DNA of 64,000 nucleotides from Camelus bactrianus (GCF_048773025.1 NC_133558.1:19326501-19390500), one strand, 5' to 3'; positions 44,823 to 58,074 are shown, counted from the first letter of the stretch. Numbers and translations: made by a program. Notes: a model not told the origin generated them from the sequence alone.

Positions 44823-45432
44823 GTACGAGGGGCCGCGGGGCCTCCACGGCCTCCCCGCGGGCTGCAGCTCGGATCCCACGAGGAGAGGAGGAGGGACCAT
44901 GCGGGAAACCGCCCCGGCTTCCTCCTGCAGAGGGAGTGGTCCGCCCAGGTCCCCATATTTTGTACAACATGGTGTCTCGCCAATAACCCGACTTCTCTAA
45001 AGGACAATTAAGGAATCCAGTCTCTTTTGGGATAAAGAGGGGGAGACCGTCCCTGAAATAACTGACCCGAGGTGCCCTTTGACCCCGGCCGCCATCTTGT
45101 GAACCAGGACCTTCTCTCAGGCCTGTTCTCAGCCGACACCGTGTTTGGATCCTGACTCCAGCTTTTCTGAGTCATTCATCCTCTTCCACAATAAACATGA
45201 CTATGTATTCCCCCCTTTCAGACCTGGAGCGCCCTGTCTTGTTTCATTCTGATTCTTAAACATTCCGAGGACTAGGAGATACTCCCAGACATCCAGGTGC
45301 AGGCTGGTGTCCCGGGTTTGTGCTTCTTTTCAAACCCATCATCCTGTCCAGTCTCAGGATGGTCACCTGATGCTGCGTCAGCGGCCCATGGAGGTAATCC
45401 AGAGTGAGAAGTTTCTAATTCTTCTTCCTCAG

Positions 45433-45708
45433 ACCCTCCGAGGACACATGTGACCCACCACCCCATCTCTGACCATAAGGCCACCCTGAGGTGCTGGGCC
45501 CTGGGCTTCTACCCTGCGGACATCTCACTTACCTGGCAGCGCGATGGGGAGGACCAGGCGCAGGACACGGAGCTCGTGGAGACCAGGCCTGCAGGGGACG
45601 GGACCTTCCAGAAGTGGGCAGCCCTGGTGGTGCCTCCTGGAGAGGAGCAGAGATACACGTGCCATGTGGAGCATGAGGGGCTTGAGGAGCCCCTCACCTT
45701 GAGATGGG
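45433..45708 (+). pseudogene. Gene B exon 4 (alpha-3)
   Basis: 276 bases, open, [17 protein letters not shown] and [10 protein letters not shown]. The CD8 loop reads DQAQDTE, closer to the classical human form than gene A's. Confidence 0.9.
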
Positions 45709-45827
45709 GTGAGGAGGGACACGGGGGGGTGGAGCTTCTTCTCAGGTAAAGCAGAAGCCCTTCTGGAGACCTTCAGCAAGGCCAGGACTCATACCTTAGG
45801 TCAGGGCACCTTCCATTCTCTTTGCAG

Positions 45828-46751
45828 AGCTGATGCCTCAGCCCACCGTCCCCATCATGGGCAGAATTGTTGGCCTGGTTCTTTTTGTGGTCGCTGCAGC
45901 TGTGGTGGCGGGAGCTGTGATCTGGGGGAAGAGGCGCTCAGGTAGGGAAGGGGGGAGGGGATGTGAGTTTTCTTGTCTCACTGGGGTTTCAAGCCCAGGT
46001 AGAAGTTTGGCTATCTTGTTTTTGGGAGATACTATTCACACACACATGCTTGCCAGTCTGGAGCTGAGTGCTAAGACTTTTAAAGCACCTGTAAAAATGA
46101 GAGACAAATATCTCACCTTGATAATTCCAGTTGAGGATCAGATTCCCAGCAGTCAAAGGTCAGAGCGATAGACCCCCATTGAAGACAGACTTCAAGAAGG
46201 CAGCTGGTCCAGTCCCCCCACATGTCCTTCCTACTTCTTCCTTTTCCTGGCCCAGATTTTTCGTCTGCAAGTTCTGAAAGTTCTAAAAATTTCTCTGTGG
46301 TCCAGGACAAAGGGTTCCTCTCATGACTCAGTCTTCTCCATGGCCTCTCATAAAATGTCTTCTTCTAACAGGTGAAAACGGAGGGAGATTTGCTCAGGCT
46401 GCAAGTAAGTGTGAAGTGAGTGTGGTTCCTGAGACCCTTCTGGTGGCGGAGCCTGGAGGCCATGGGTTCCGTCTCTAGTTTCTCTCCTGTATTTCTCTGT
46501 GTTTCTCTCCTGTCCTGATTTTGTTCTCCCCGAGGCAGTGACAGTGCCCAGGGCTCTGAGGTTTCACTCACGCATCCCAGAGGTGAGACCCTGGAGGGCC
46601 TAGATTGGGAGAGGGGTTGGGGCAGAGGGGATGCCCTGGGTGTGGGGATTCTCTGAGTGGGACATTTTGATCATGTAGGGGGCTGTTGAGAATGTCAGCA
46701 CTTCCATGACTGACCTGAATCTGTTCATGATTCTCTTCTTTGACAGTGTGA
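45828..46751 (+). pseudogene. Gene B exons 5-8: membrane span and tail
   Basis: Exon 5 (114 bases) gives ELMPQPTVPIMGRIVGLVL and then FVVAAAVVAGAVIWGKRRS, with an arginine at the start of the span. Exon 6 gives GENGGRFAQAA, where the tail tyrosine of gene A (GSYAQAA) is F. Exon 7 gives GSEVSLTHPR; stop TGA at 46749. Confidence 0.85.
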
Positions 46752-47170
46752 GACAGCTACCTTGTGAGGGACTGAGTGATGCAACATTTGTTCACGACCC
46801 ACTATGTGACTTCAGATCCCCTGACTCCTGTTTCTGCAGCCGCACCTGAATGTGTCTGTGCTTCTATTAGCATAATGTGAGGAGGTGGGGAGACTGGCCC
46901 ACCCCTGCCCCCCACACCCCTCCCTCCCACCCTCTCCCCACCCTGACCTGTGTTCTGTTCCCTGGTTGACTTTCCTTTTCCAGCAGAAGCAGGGCTGGGC
47001 CGTCTCCATCCCTGTCTTAACTTTGTGTTGTACTTTGTAATAATGTTTTATTCTCCTAATGAAAATAAATCTGGGTATGAATTTTTCTTTTATAATTGGT
47101 ACCATGAGGCTTGAGGAGATAGTAAAGGTGAGGATTCCTAAAGTTTGAGAGTGGAAATAAATGGAGCACT
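46752..47170 (+). terminator. Gene B 3' UTR with poly(A) signal
   Basis: AATAAA at 47064-47069, at the same place as in gene A (5633). A CT-rich expansion near 46920 lengthens the UTR slightly. Confidence 0.7.
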
Positions 47171-49640
47171 GAGAAACTTCCAGAACCTGTGTGTTTGTTG
47201 TACTGAGCCTGTTGCAGGGGGTTCAGAAGGTTATGAGGAGTGAGTGTGAACAGGGACTGTGCCCATAGAGTGCTCAGTTCCTTGTGGGCTATGAAGTGGT
47301 TACTACTTGGATGGGTCATCTTCTCTGTTCTTGTGTCCCTGTAATTTCTGTAGAACCTGGTCCCACCAGGACCTGTGATCACAAGGACTCCGAGTCACCT
47401 GTGCCTTGTCCTGTTTCGAGGACATTGACAGCGAGGGCTTCTTGTGAGCGTGTCAGCCTAGCCTCAGGGCAGAGTCCAGCCCTCAGCCTCTGTCTTTGTA
47501 CCATGTGTTCATATTTTGCCTATTTGGGGTTTTTATAATTTTGATGTTCTTTTTCATGTGTAGAGTTCTAGACTCATTCTGCTCTGGGTTTCTGCCATCT
47601 CTCACACCAAGAGGATACATTTTTGCCTGTCACTGTCCCCATAATTCCAAGGAGATCCTGCACACAGGATCTCAGTGGTATCAAGAGAGGAACTCTCAGC
47701 ATTGTCCAGCTGTGGCCTGATTCTTCTTTCATCTTTCTCCCTTCTTTTTTAAGGAAATAGATTCTAGAATTAACAAAGAGAAGGGACCCAAAAGTTTCCC
47801 AACTTCACTTAATTCTTGCTGGAATACTGTATTCTCTGCAGCCACTCCCTCTTTCTGCCCTTAGATCTAGTGACCCTAGTGCTGGCTCTGGGGGAGACTC
47901 ATGGTTTATACCACATTATCTAATGTAGAGTCACAGCAGGTTGGAATAGGAGACTCATAAGTATAGGATCTTCTTTTCTGAAAATACATATATCACTGTC
48001 TACGCTGTGGAGACAAGTTGCTATGGGATGGCGTGGAGATCACCACTTGTGAGAGATGGAAATATGGTTTAGGGGATAAAAACGTTCCAAAATTCATTGT
48101 GGCTATGGTCACGCCTCTCTATTAATATGTTGTAATCAATTCTTTCCAATGGTTGAATGAGATGTGTGATTTATATCTCAATAAAGCTGTTCTAACAAAA
48201 GGTTCTGGCCCCATATCAGATGAAGCAGAGATGCCAGAACCACCGTGGTGATTGAAAAGAAAGACATGAAAAAGCTCAAGGAAGTGGACATTCTAGCATA
48301 AAATAAAACTGGAAGAAACACAGGTGTCTGTCTTCCAAAGGAAACTTTCTCAGGCAATAAAGACTGAGCAAGTGAGCAGAGTAGTAACCTCAGTGTGTCT
48401 GTCCTTTGTAGGCAGGGACTGACTCTAGGAGATAATATTACAGCAGCAACAGGAATATGATGGTCCCAGAAAGTCAGAGGACAGGAGACAGCAAGACAAA
48501 CAAGGACTAAATTCCTAAAAACCAGCAATGTCACAATGGAAGCTGGAAGTTCTGACTGCAAGGTCTTTATGGAAATGCTTAGTAGATTGTGGTGTTTCTG
48601 GGGGCAAGGTGGATGGACAGCCAACAACAGTCGCTTAACGTGATGATTAATAGATATGAATAACTGAATTTTAGGCTGAGATGAGTTGCCTACTATAAAG
48701 TTACCATCCCTTATCCACTTTCCAGACCCGAGGCAATTCTCAGACCCAGGACTCACTGGCTGAAGGTAGCCGAGGTCCCCTGAGGAAATACCCTGTGATA
48801 CATGGCAACTGTGTGCAGTAGGAATTCCACACATTCTCCCGTGTAGGTACCAACAGCTATTTTTTAGATTTCCATTAATTGACAAAAGGGAAGATCTAGG
48901 TCCCTTTATATATATTGGATAAAGTCCAATTTGACACTGATACCTGGGAACCGAAGTCCATTATGAAACCACATTAGATGAGAAGCTGTTGGGTTACAGG
49001 AGGACTTAATTCAAGTCCTGTCTTAAGTCCACCTGTATCTCAGTGGGTTCTCTGTGTCCACATGTCCACTACTGGGAATTTACCCAGTTTCCAAATATCT
49101 CATTGGAGGGAACATATGCAGAGCTGGTCAGAATCCTCATGTTGGTTCTTTGACCTTTGGGGTAAAAGCTTGTAGTGAGAAAAGCCAAGTAGAAGCCCCT
49201 GAAAAGCCCCCGAAGCTCAGCCAAGATGGAACATTAAAGACAATGTTGTATCTTGGGGGTAATGACAGAGGTAAACGTCCTCAGAGACTTAAACAATGAG
49301 ACGGGGTCCCCCTATCACAAGCACTTGTTTCACCCCTTAGGTTCTTGCAGAAACCGGAAGGGTCACGGCCAATGGCAGTGAGACAGCACTAACTCAGCTC
49401 TGCTGCCTTTCTTTTCGTTTCCTACCTTTATGTTTCTATCCCCACAGTTCTCTCTTTTAATCCCAAATTACCTGGAAGACTGGGCCAGGTTTTCGAGAAC
49501 ATAGTTTTGATCTGGATTGCTGTGGAGTGAGCACCAAATCCTGTGAACTTGATCTCTTTATTTATTCCAGTCTCCTCACTCCTAGCCTCAGCCCCGTGAG
49601 AGGCCATGATGTGAGAGGTTCCCAAAGTCACCCTGTGGTT
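47170..49640. other. Intergenic DNA downstream of gene B, no gene recognised
   Basis: Aligns with 5740-8190. A 235-codon open frame on the - strand (48885-48178) is not open in copy 1 and has no family resemblance. Confidence 0.5.
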
Positions 49641-49780
49641 GGCAGACTATGTGGGTCCCCAGTGTTCCCTCCTCTAGAATCACGTCCTTGTGTAAGATAT
49701 ACTTTTGAAATTTAAACTGGACCTAATGACTTGCATGTAACAAGTAGAACACGGCAGCTGCTGGGGTGTATATTTCGGAA
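49640..49780 (+). mobile_element. MaLR-type LTR fragment, copy 2 (fossil)
   Basis: Counterpart of 8190-8350; same eroded non-coding LTR piece, older than the duplication. Confidence 0.35.
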
Positions 49781-50199
49781 TCACTCGGGGAAGACACACG
49801 AGGGACCTGGGGTCAGTTGTCTCAGGCTGGCTCTCCAGGCCAGGCTGAGGCAGCAGACATTTCCCATGGAGCCCAATGACTATGACCCTGCCCTCCTTTC
49901 CTACCTGAACAGTTTCTCCTCTAGATCTGAGCCCCCACAGCCCCTGCCATCAGACAGAATGAGGAGGAGGAGGAGACACCAGCAGTGATTCTCATCCCGG
50001 CTGGAATGTGGAGGGAACTGTCTGTAAAAAGGAGAGGACAGAAGTGAACAAAAGAAGGTTACCAAATCTAACACCTGGTGACCCACACGCTCCCCGAGGT
50101 CAGACCCCATGCAGAAAGATGAGGAGGGTAACAGTCTCCAGTCTCCCTGTGCTGCCCCCTGGGACCCAGCTCTCTCTTCTCCAACTATAATAATGCCCC

Positions 50200-50275
50200 A
50201 GGAGCCCACAGAGGTGACACTGTGAATATATCTCTGTTTATCTCCAGAACAGACCACCAACACGACATGCCCCTA
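50200..50275 (-). pseudogene. Possible alpha-3-like relic, copy 2
   Basis: - strand frame LVVCSGDKQRYIHSV, parallel to VVSSGDEQRFIHSV in copy 1. QRY is as in class I alpha-3. Confidence 0.33.
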
Positions 50276-51289
50276 GGAAGTCCTATTCTCTCAATATATA
50301 TTAATTCAGTGTGTGCAGCAGCAATGCAAATAACAGTCGTCTAACTGAATGGAAGCTTGTCTGTGTCTCCATGACAGGGAGGCAGGCAGTTCCAAGGCAG
50401 CTCAGTCACTGTGCACCATAAGGTTGTCCATGTATCCAAGTCACTTGACCTCCCTTCTCTACGGTCCCTGGCATCCTGCGCATGTTGACATAACCCAAGG
50501 TATCTAAGACCATATTAAATGAACAACCAGAGATAGCAAAGGCAGTGGAAAATTCTTTTCTTTAAGATCAAAATTTAAAACTACACTTCTGGGTCATCAT
50601 ATTGTCCAGAACTTAATCACAGAACTGGGGTCTTTATTACTTGATTTATTATATAAGCTATTATTACTTCTCTTGCCTGAAGACAGCCTCTTGTTGTTTT
50701 GTTCCTTTGAGATTACTATTACTGAGACCAGTTCAAGGGCAAGCATGTGACCAGGCTTAGATCACAAAATGGCTCAGGCCCCAAATGACTTCTTTTATGT
50801 CAAAAAAGCTGTACCTGCCTCATTTCCTCTGGAGACCCCCTACCCTGTCTGCCTACAACACCAGCAAAGTGGAATCACCAGAAGGGACTTTGTGGGGTCC
50901 TGTATGACAGCAGGCTGGAAGGAAGAGTGGGAGCCCAGAATCAGCTGGCAGGATGACAAGGAAAGAAATACATGGTTCACTTTAGTGATAGCTCTTTCCT
51001 ATGTAAGAGACTGGAAAATTCAGGGGGAAACATTCAGAGAGGACCCTTTCTCAGGTTGACACACAACCACAGAGAAACCTTCCAAAGGACACTGTGATGC
51101 TTGTATCCAGGGTGGTGCTTTGTGAACACAGCTCAGTCCTCCAGATCATCTTGTCCAACGTGGACCTGCAGTGACAGTGAGTGCTCAGTGATGTGCGGCC
51201 TGTGTGTGGACTATTCCAGGGCAGAGGCCGCACTGCCTGGTGGTCCCCTCTCTGACCTGGGACGTCCCTGTGCAGACAGACTCTGAGGT

Positions 51290-51645
51290 GGTGCCCAAGG
51301 ATCTCTGTCCCCTGGGAGTCACACTTTGTGGAATCTAACCAGGAGTATGGGTGGGAACTGGGACTTGCTTCTAACCAATAGAATGTGACAACGGGGATGT
51401 CACCCCTGTAGTCAGATCCTAGAAGAGCATGACCGCATCCTGCTTGCTGACCGCTAGTGTCCACACTGCTCCCAAGCTCTGGCGCAGCCAGCCGCTGCTC
51501 TGGAAAGGCCCACGTGGCGAGGAGCTGAGGTCAGCGCCCGACCCACAGCCAGCAAGAGACCGAGGCCCCTAGTCTGACCGCCCACAGGAAGCCGCTCAGG
51601 CCTCTTCCCTAAGGCAGCCCTTCCCTTTCCTGAGGACACACCCCC
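51290..51645 (+). mobile_element. MaLR-type LTR, copy 2 (fossil)
   Basis: Counterpart of 9845-10205, same ordered LTR words including 'gggacttgcttctaacca'. Confidence 0.5.
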
Positions 51646-52284
51646 CGCTTTCCCTTTACCAGCACACATGTCAGGCTCTCTCTCTGAGTTGTTCTCCTCT
51701 CCCTCCATCCAGGAGCCCAGCAGGGAGCGGCAGGCAGGGAGGGAGGACGTGCTGGGAGCAGGGCTGTGGTGTCATCTCAGAGCAGATGGTACCAGGGAGT
51801 CAGAGGGAAGGAGAGAAGTCAGGGCAGCAGGGATGGGAAGGATGGAGTGACCACCCCTGTGACTCTCAGGGGCAAGTGGGGTTGTGCTTTCGGGCTGTGA
51901 GATAACACAGTGAGGAGTAAACTCTGCACGGTCCCTGTTGGTCTCTCCTTCAGCATCTGGATTGTCCAGCTCACAGCCTGGATGCAAACACCACTGATGC
52001 CCCACAGTGCGGTGTGACCCTCCCCTCCCAGCACCTCCAGCAAATACACCCCATCAGCCAATGAAAAACCAGTCTCCTGTCACCTCACAACCCATGGACT
52101 CCCTTGTAGTGGGTGTGAGAAACACAGCAGACTCCTGGCCAGTCTCAGAGCCTGGAGGGGAAGGGAGGCTGTCAGAACCCCCAGAGGAGGGACCCTCAGT
52201 GAGGCAGGTGAACAGTTCAGGGAGTCAGCATAACAGAGCGGGGACACACTTGGGCTCAGTGTTAACAGTCTTTCCTTAGAGTCA

Positions 52285-52410
52285 TGGCTCAGCCAACTGA
52301 GAGTCAGTCAGGCTCTCAGAGGCCTCAGCTTCCTTATCTGTAAAATGGGGTTCATAGCTGTCCCTATCTCAGAGGGCTCTTGTGAGGTTTAAATGATTTA
52401 ATTCACGTTA
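52285..52410 (+). mobile_element. MIR SINE, copy 2
   Basis: 'ttccttatctgtaaaatggg' and 'gagggctcttgtgaggttta'; counterpart of 10870-11010. Confidence 0.75.
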
Positions 52411-52649
52411 AAATAGTATCTGATCCTTTTATTTGAAGAATCCTGGGAAAAAAGAAAGTCCATAGATTTAGATCCTGATACCTTTTTCGAAGATGATTAG
52501 GACCCATTTTCTCAACACGCATCCCCTGTGCCTCTTCTTACGAGCAGAATGAGAGCTGTTCCAACTTTTCTGTCCCCTGTGGTGGGAGGGGCACCACTAG
52601 GAATCCAGGGTGGACCTTAGGGTGAGGAAGTGTCAGAGGAACGCAGACT

Positions 52650-52790
52650 CATACACCATGAACACAGACATACACATACACAGACCCACACATGCTTACG
52701 TACACACATATACACCAACCTCCACACTCAAGTGCCACACACGTCTCTATACCCACGTGAACCCACACAGACAGACACACATGTACATTA
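52650..52790 (+). repeat. CA-rich low-complexity stretch, copy 2
   Basis: Counterpart of 11240-11425 with shorter and shuffled CA/TA blocks. Confidence 0.7.
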
Positions 52791-53314
52791 CCCTCTCTCT
52801 CCACTTCTGCCAGTTCAGTTCAGGGCCCAGCTTACTCCTGCTTCATCTTTATGAAAAATTTAGGATCCTGCTGGAGGTGAACTTGAGAATTTTTGTCCCA
52901 CTAGAAAGAGACCCATTCCCCAGGCATCTGGTGTCTTCCGGGTCTCACAGGGCCCTGCTCCTGGAACCCTCAGAGAGAGGCCGAGGACATGATCTCACGT
53001 CAGGGTCCTGGGGTCCAGAGGCAGCCACATGCCCTGGCCTGACTTGGATTTGGGCTCTGGAAGGTCAACAGGTCTCCAGCGTCCCAGCTCACCTGTAGCT
53101 TCCCCACTGGCCCTCCCACCAGGCAGGGTTCCCCCAGGCTTTGCCGCACAGCAGGGGTCTGCACACTGGCTGCAGGAGTCACAAGGACAGGAGATGCAAT
53201 TCCATCCTTTGGGGTAAGAGACCCTTAGGTCAGAACAATAAATCCAAGGTTCTCTTCTTCATCTGGTTTCTGTTGTTCTAGGTCACATTTCTTGTGAGCA
53301 AAGTTCCAATAATC

Positions 53315-54640
53315 TAAACTCCTGCAAACACAACCCCACTGATGACAGCTCCAAGGAGAACCTGGCCTGCAAATGTGCCCTTAATGGGGATGTTGGGCTG
53401 GGAAGACTGATATCAGGAGGAAAAAAGAGTGAGGGGTGCCAACCTCACATCTGAACCTGGTCCTGCTTAAAGTCTCTAGTGGGCTGGCACTTCCCTGAGA
53501 GAAGTTCCACCCCCGTCTCCCTCCTCACCCCATCTCAGGGTGAGGGGCTTCTGAAGCCACTCGTGCTGCATGTGGCACGTGTATCTCTGCTCCTCTCCAG
53601 GAGGCACCACCAGGGCCACCCACTTCTGGAAGGTCCCGTTCCCTGCAGGCCTGGTCTCCACGAGCTCTGTGTCCTGGGCCTGGTCCTCCCCATCATGTTG
53701 CCAGGTCAGTGAGATCTGCTCAGGGTAGAAGCCCAGGGCCCAGCATCTCAGGGTGACGTCCCTCTTGGGCTGGGATGTGGGTCAGGTGGGTCTAGAGGCT
53801 GCGTGATAAACAAAGCAGGGGGAACGCAGGGAAGGGCCTGTTTAGCCACATCGACTCCAAAGACAAAGATGCCATAACTCCTGATGGTCTGGCCAAAAAC
53901 CAGCACGAGGCAGTGCAGGTTCTCCCAGCAGGAAGAGAAGGGAACCGGCACTAAGCAAAATCAGCGCCAAGACTAGGGCGTGAGAAGTCTATTCAGCGTC
54001 CTCCTCCAGCATAAGAGCCTCTTCCAAGACTCTGCACCCTCTTATCAAGCCCATTAGTCCATGTTTCTAGATAAACATTTCAGACACTCACCAGTTGCCA
54101 GATCTCTAGTGAGAAAGGGCCAGTGATGTGACTATAAACCTCTCAGAGCCTGGGAACTAGCCCTGTGCTCTCCTGGCAGTGGTTTCACCCCAGAGGGGCC
54201 CAAGAGGAACGGGTGAGGTGGCCCCGCCCAGGAGACTGAGATGGATAAAGTGTCCTCACCCCTGGCCGCATGCATCCCGCACGGCATGTCCGAGTCCCCT
54301 TGGCTTGATTGGTTCTGGGGAGCCCCCAGCACCGCAGAGAGAGAACTGGCCAAATCAGGGTGCGGGGGGAGGGCTGGGTGGGCAGCGGGAGGTCATTCCC
54401 AGTGCGGTTCACACTCTCCCCTCTGAAATCCAAGTCTCTCCACAACCATGGGACACACTCCTCAAATACACCTTTTCTCTATGAAGTTCCAACGGGCCTC
54501 CCATTTTTGTGCAGCGGCTGTGAAGGAGACTGCGTTGTTCTGCCAAGAGTCCATATCCAGGCTCAGGGAGTCGTCACCATCACAGCCAGGGCCCCGTGGT
54601 CCTTCCATCCTCCCAGAACTCATGGTCATAGGTGAAGTGG
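53315..54640 (-). pseudogene. Class I-like pseudogene relic, antisense (copy 2)
   Basis: Same three exons as in copy 1: alpha-2-like (54640-54415; TYDHEFWEDGRTTGPWL, DDSLSLDMDSWQ, AAAQKWEA), alpha-3 (53798-53529; [28 protein letters not shown]) and membrane exon (53410-53315). The alpha-3 here is in parts closer to gene A than the copy 1 relic (PAGNGTF, YTC), so the two relics have decayed independently. Frames in alpha-2 are broken. Confidence 0.8.
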
Positions 54641-54644
54641 AGAG

Positions 54645-55085
54645 GCGGGGGCTGGCCCGCCCTCAGGCCCAGGCAGTGTCAGTCAGGCAGACGGGCTTCC
54701 AAGGCCTCTCCATCCATGGTCCCTGCCCCTCCCCACTCCTATTCTCTTGGCTTCTCCTCAGAGGACATTCACGTTGTAGACTGTGACACTGTGACACAGT
54801 AAGAAGGATATGTTTGAGTGTTCATCCAGGGTCCCCAGCACACAGCCCCTACAACTTTTGTAACCTCCTAAACCTTGAGCACAGCAGAACATCTCTTATT
54901 ATAATACTTGATTTTTGTTCCCAGTTCCTGAAACAGCTCCAGAGCAGTAAGGAAACAGGAGCATGTCTTTATAATATGCAGTCTGTTGTCCTCTATTCCT
55001 GGAAAAGTTCTGAGTGTAAAGGTGAATACACCTGTCCTTCATCACAAGCCCCTCACAACCCCACCTAAGTTTATGTTAACAAGCT
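54645..55085. other. Spacer beside the class I-like relic, copy 2
   Basis: Aligns with 13235-13640, with a 25-base insertion near 54635. No gene seen. Confidence 0.5.
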
Positions 55086-55660
55086 GATAACCACAGGATG
55101 GGGGCTGGTTGCCCAGGGAACCAACTTTGGGTTTGGAAGGTTGGAACTTTAATCCTCATCACCAACTCCCGGAAGGAGGAATGGCTGGGACTGAGCTCAG
55201 TCACAGTGGCCAATGGTTTAATCAACCAGGTCTATGTAGTGAAGCCTCCTCAAAACACTCTAAGAGAACATTTTCAGAGAGCTTCAGGACGGGGGGGTAT
55301 ATCGAGGTGCTAGGAGGGTGACATGCCTGCAGCTGGGACAGAAGCTCTACACCCTCCAATCCATGCATCCTGCCCCTGGCACTTCCTGAGTTGTATCTTT
55401 CTGTAATAAACCAATAATCTAGTCAGGAAACACTTTGTTCTTCTGTGAACCATCCTAGCAAATTGTCAAACCAGAGCAGGAGGCCATGGGAACCCCTGAT
55501 TTATACCCAGTTGGTCAGAAGCCCAGGTGACAACATGGAGTTGTCACCTAAAGTGGGGCCAGTCTTGGGGGACCGAGCCCTTCATGGCTGGGGTCTGCGC
55601 AAACTCAGGCAGGCAGTGTCAGAATCACTTGGCGTGAAAAGCACATATATTTGGTTTCCC
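55085..55660 (+). mobile_element. Solo LTR-like fossil, copy 2
   Basis: Counterpart of 13640-14225, including the 'taataaaccaataatctag' poly(A) block; non-coding and eroded. Confidence 0.55.
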
Positions 55661-55794
55661 TCTTTAAGATAAACTGACGTGGTTCCCTGACCCTGATCTC
55701 CTTTACTTGCCGTCAGCTCTGCACTGGGGAGTGGGCTACACTCTGTTCCAGGATGTATTGAAAAAGCATTGGATGGGGACATATAGACTTGGGG

Positions 55795-55890
55795 TTTGCC
55801 ATGAACTGTGTCATTTAAGAAAGTTATTTAACTTCTGTGGTTCTCTGTATCTTCTGTAAATGGAGAGCTAGATGATGACCCCACAGGTCT
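55795..55890 (+). mobile_element. MIR SINE fragment, copy 2
   Basis: Counterpart of 14340-14450. Confidence 0.6.
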
Positions 55891-56469
55891 CTTCTCTGCC
55901 AATGTCTCAGATTCTGACTATAAGTTCCTGAGAACAGAGTCACAGGACACAGTATGAACATAAGAGTGGGCACCATGCTCGGCACAGTTTTCCTTGAGGT
56001 GCTGGAGATGTAAACAACTCAACACTAACAAGCACTAAACTTCGGCTGAGAAAGCTGCTGAATGAATTTCAGAATCAAATACAAATTATTCCTGGACTGT
56101 CCCAGCCTGGTTCACCACACCCGCCGTGAGGCTCCCATGAACCCCACTCAAGCTCTTAGTCCAAACTTTAAACACTCTGACAACGTCACAGTGTGCCACT
56201 CCCTCCTCTTACACCGTGAGCCCTTAGAAGGCAGGACTACGTGGGCGCCTGGAATGTGACCATCTGGTAAACTTTTGTTGAATTCATGCTCCTAAAATGT
56301 TCAACTGGTAAAATATGAACAGTCTCATTATTCACCTTGAGTTATACTTCTCACTGGTTGATGCCTTGATTGAACACTCAAAGCCTTTCACAAACTGTTT
56401 CAATAATGCTAAACACTCAAGAGACATTAACTAGAAATTATTAAATGACAACATATCTCCTGAACTCAC

Positions 56470-57345
56470 TGTGTCCAATTTCCCCCACCCTGGCGCACAC
56501 TAACTCCTGACTCCTTGAAACAGTTTTTCCTCTTTGTCCTTCATCAGCACGAATATTATGCATTAATCACACAGTCATACACAAATCATTCAAAATCCAC
56601 CTCATTCACTAAACTCTCCCAACCACCGCGGTGTCATGCCTGTGAACTTGAGTAAACGATTTCTCTGCTTCTCCGCCTAAAGATAGTTCTGATCTATGAC
56701 ATCACTGCATGTACATCAAAGTGTCAATGAGGCGTCCCCAGAAGTATGGGTGCCGCCCCATATTAATAGCAAGCTTTTTCAGGACAAGCACTAGGTTACA
56801 ACGGTCTGTTTTCCCACGTCCAGAGCCCCCTAATTATATGCGAGGCATGTATCCGTGATCTAATGAAATTGCTGGGTTAATGATTAATTAATTAATGGCT
56901 CACAGAACCCCACTTTCACTCTCAAGTGATGACTTGTGCACATACACCTGCCACCCCTGTGCTACTGGAACACTTGTCCAAAGGACCTCCTGCACCTGAA
57001 ACCTGGGGTGAGGTGATGAGCACTGCTTCCCCTGTTCTCCCAGGCACCCACCTGCTTTCTGCACCAGGTGATGTTTGTTCAGACCACGCTCCATGGTTTG
57101 GTTGTAATATTGTTGCACTTTTTCAGATTTATTGGAAAATCTTCATCTGACTCGTGAAGATTCTGGTCTTTTCATCACAGTAACTTGGCTCCTGCATCAA
57201 CCACTGAACTCAAGGCTTTGCCTTCATCTCCTCACTGTCATGGGGATGAAGAGTTGTCATCCGTGAACCAAAAGCACTAAGGCAGGGACTCCTGGAGCTG
57301 GTCAGACACAGCCACACAGAAATGCTGCAGAGAGTGTGACCCTGG
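56470..57345. other. Tract almost identical to 15013-15890
   Basis: Partner of the near-identical tract. It contains the same 'tgattaattaattaatggct' AT block and 'ctatgacatcactgcatgta' words without change. Confidence 0.7.
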
Positions 57346-57814
57346 GGTTACAATCAGTGGATTCTAACTAAGCTCCGCTATTCATTGAGATCCCTTCCCA
57401 GTGTGTGAGAAGTGAGTGTGTATGTCCTGCATGTGTCTGTGTGTATAATAGGAGAGACAGGGCACAAACATAAAATGATGGGAAAACAATTGGACTGCAA
57501 CCTCACAAGTGAATTCAAATCCCACACTGAATAGGCACTGAGAGTATTTGGAGAAAAAAAGTGGAAATGTTAGTTCGACAACTCCATAAGAAAACGTCCC
57601 AGAAGGAAGTCGTTCTTGAGCAGGGCTTGAAGAGGTAGAGGATGAGGAGGAGTGGGGGATGTTTTGGAAATGCTCTCATGGTGGAGACAGAGGTATAATT
57701 TGCCTGAACGTAGGACTCTCCCCCAGGTCTCCTGCCTCTCACCCCCAGTGGTTCCCTCACTCTCCCCACAAAGTCCCCTCCCCCAGATCACCTTTGTTGT
57801 CTTTGTGGAAAGCC

Positions 57815-57930
57815 CCCTGGCCTCAGAGTTAGCGAGTTCCATCTGTGCCACACCCTCTGTTTCCTGGGGCGGTCACTTCCCTCTGTGGCTTCAGCTTCAG
57901 TATCTCCAGAACAAAGCCACTAGGCTAGAA
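57815..57930 (+). mobile_element. MIR SINE, copy 2
   Basis: Counterpart of 16365-16490. Confidence 0.7.
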
Positions 57931-58074
57931 GGCCCAGGGCCTCCGGGTCCTATTATTTTGTAATTCTAGGGCTTCTGAAGTCAGCCGGTGGGTCTACGTG
58001 CTGAGTGTGGAGGTGGAGCAGGTGGAGGGAGGGAGCCCCCGGATAGAAGGCACAGCCTGCAGCTGTCCTTGTCC

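Larger units (their letters stand above)
43678..46751 (+). pseudogene. MHC class I heavy chain pseudogene (gene B)
   Basis: Exons at 43678-43762, 44075-44343, 44544-44822, 45433-45708, 45828-45941, 46372-46404, 46535-46582 and 46747-46751, all with gt/ag borders. Exon 2 is 269 instead of 270 bases: one G is missing near 44241 (gagggccaagg for gaggggccaagg). This shifts the frame and reaches a TGA at 44305, leaving about 105 residues without alpha-2. Otherwise the exons would code for a full class I chain. The usual start ATG is ACG, replaced by an in-frame ATG seven codons upstream. Y84 is C84, W167 is S, and alpha-2 has one extra codon. The break is single and recent, so an assembly error or a functional allele elsewhere is possible. 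Confidence 0.85.

Noticed and set aside
44540-45007. 155-codon antisense frame over gene B exon 3
   Set aside because: Mirror of a conserved class I exon; the same shadow occurs over exon 3 of gene A.
48178-48885. 235-codon open frame on the - strand of copy 2
   Set aside because: The same region in copy 1 is broken into short frames, and no motif or family is visible. Probably chance, though it is the longest unexplained frame.
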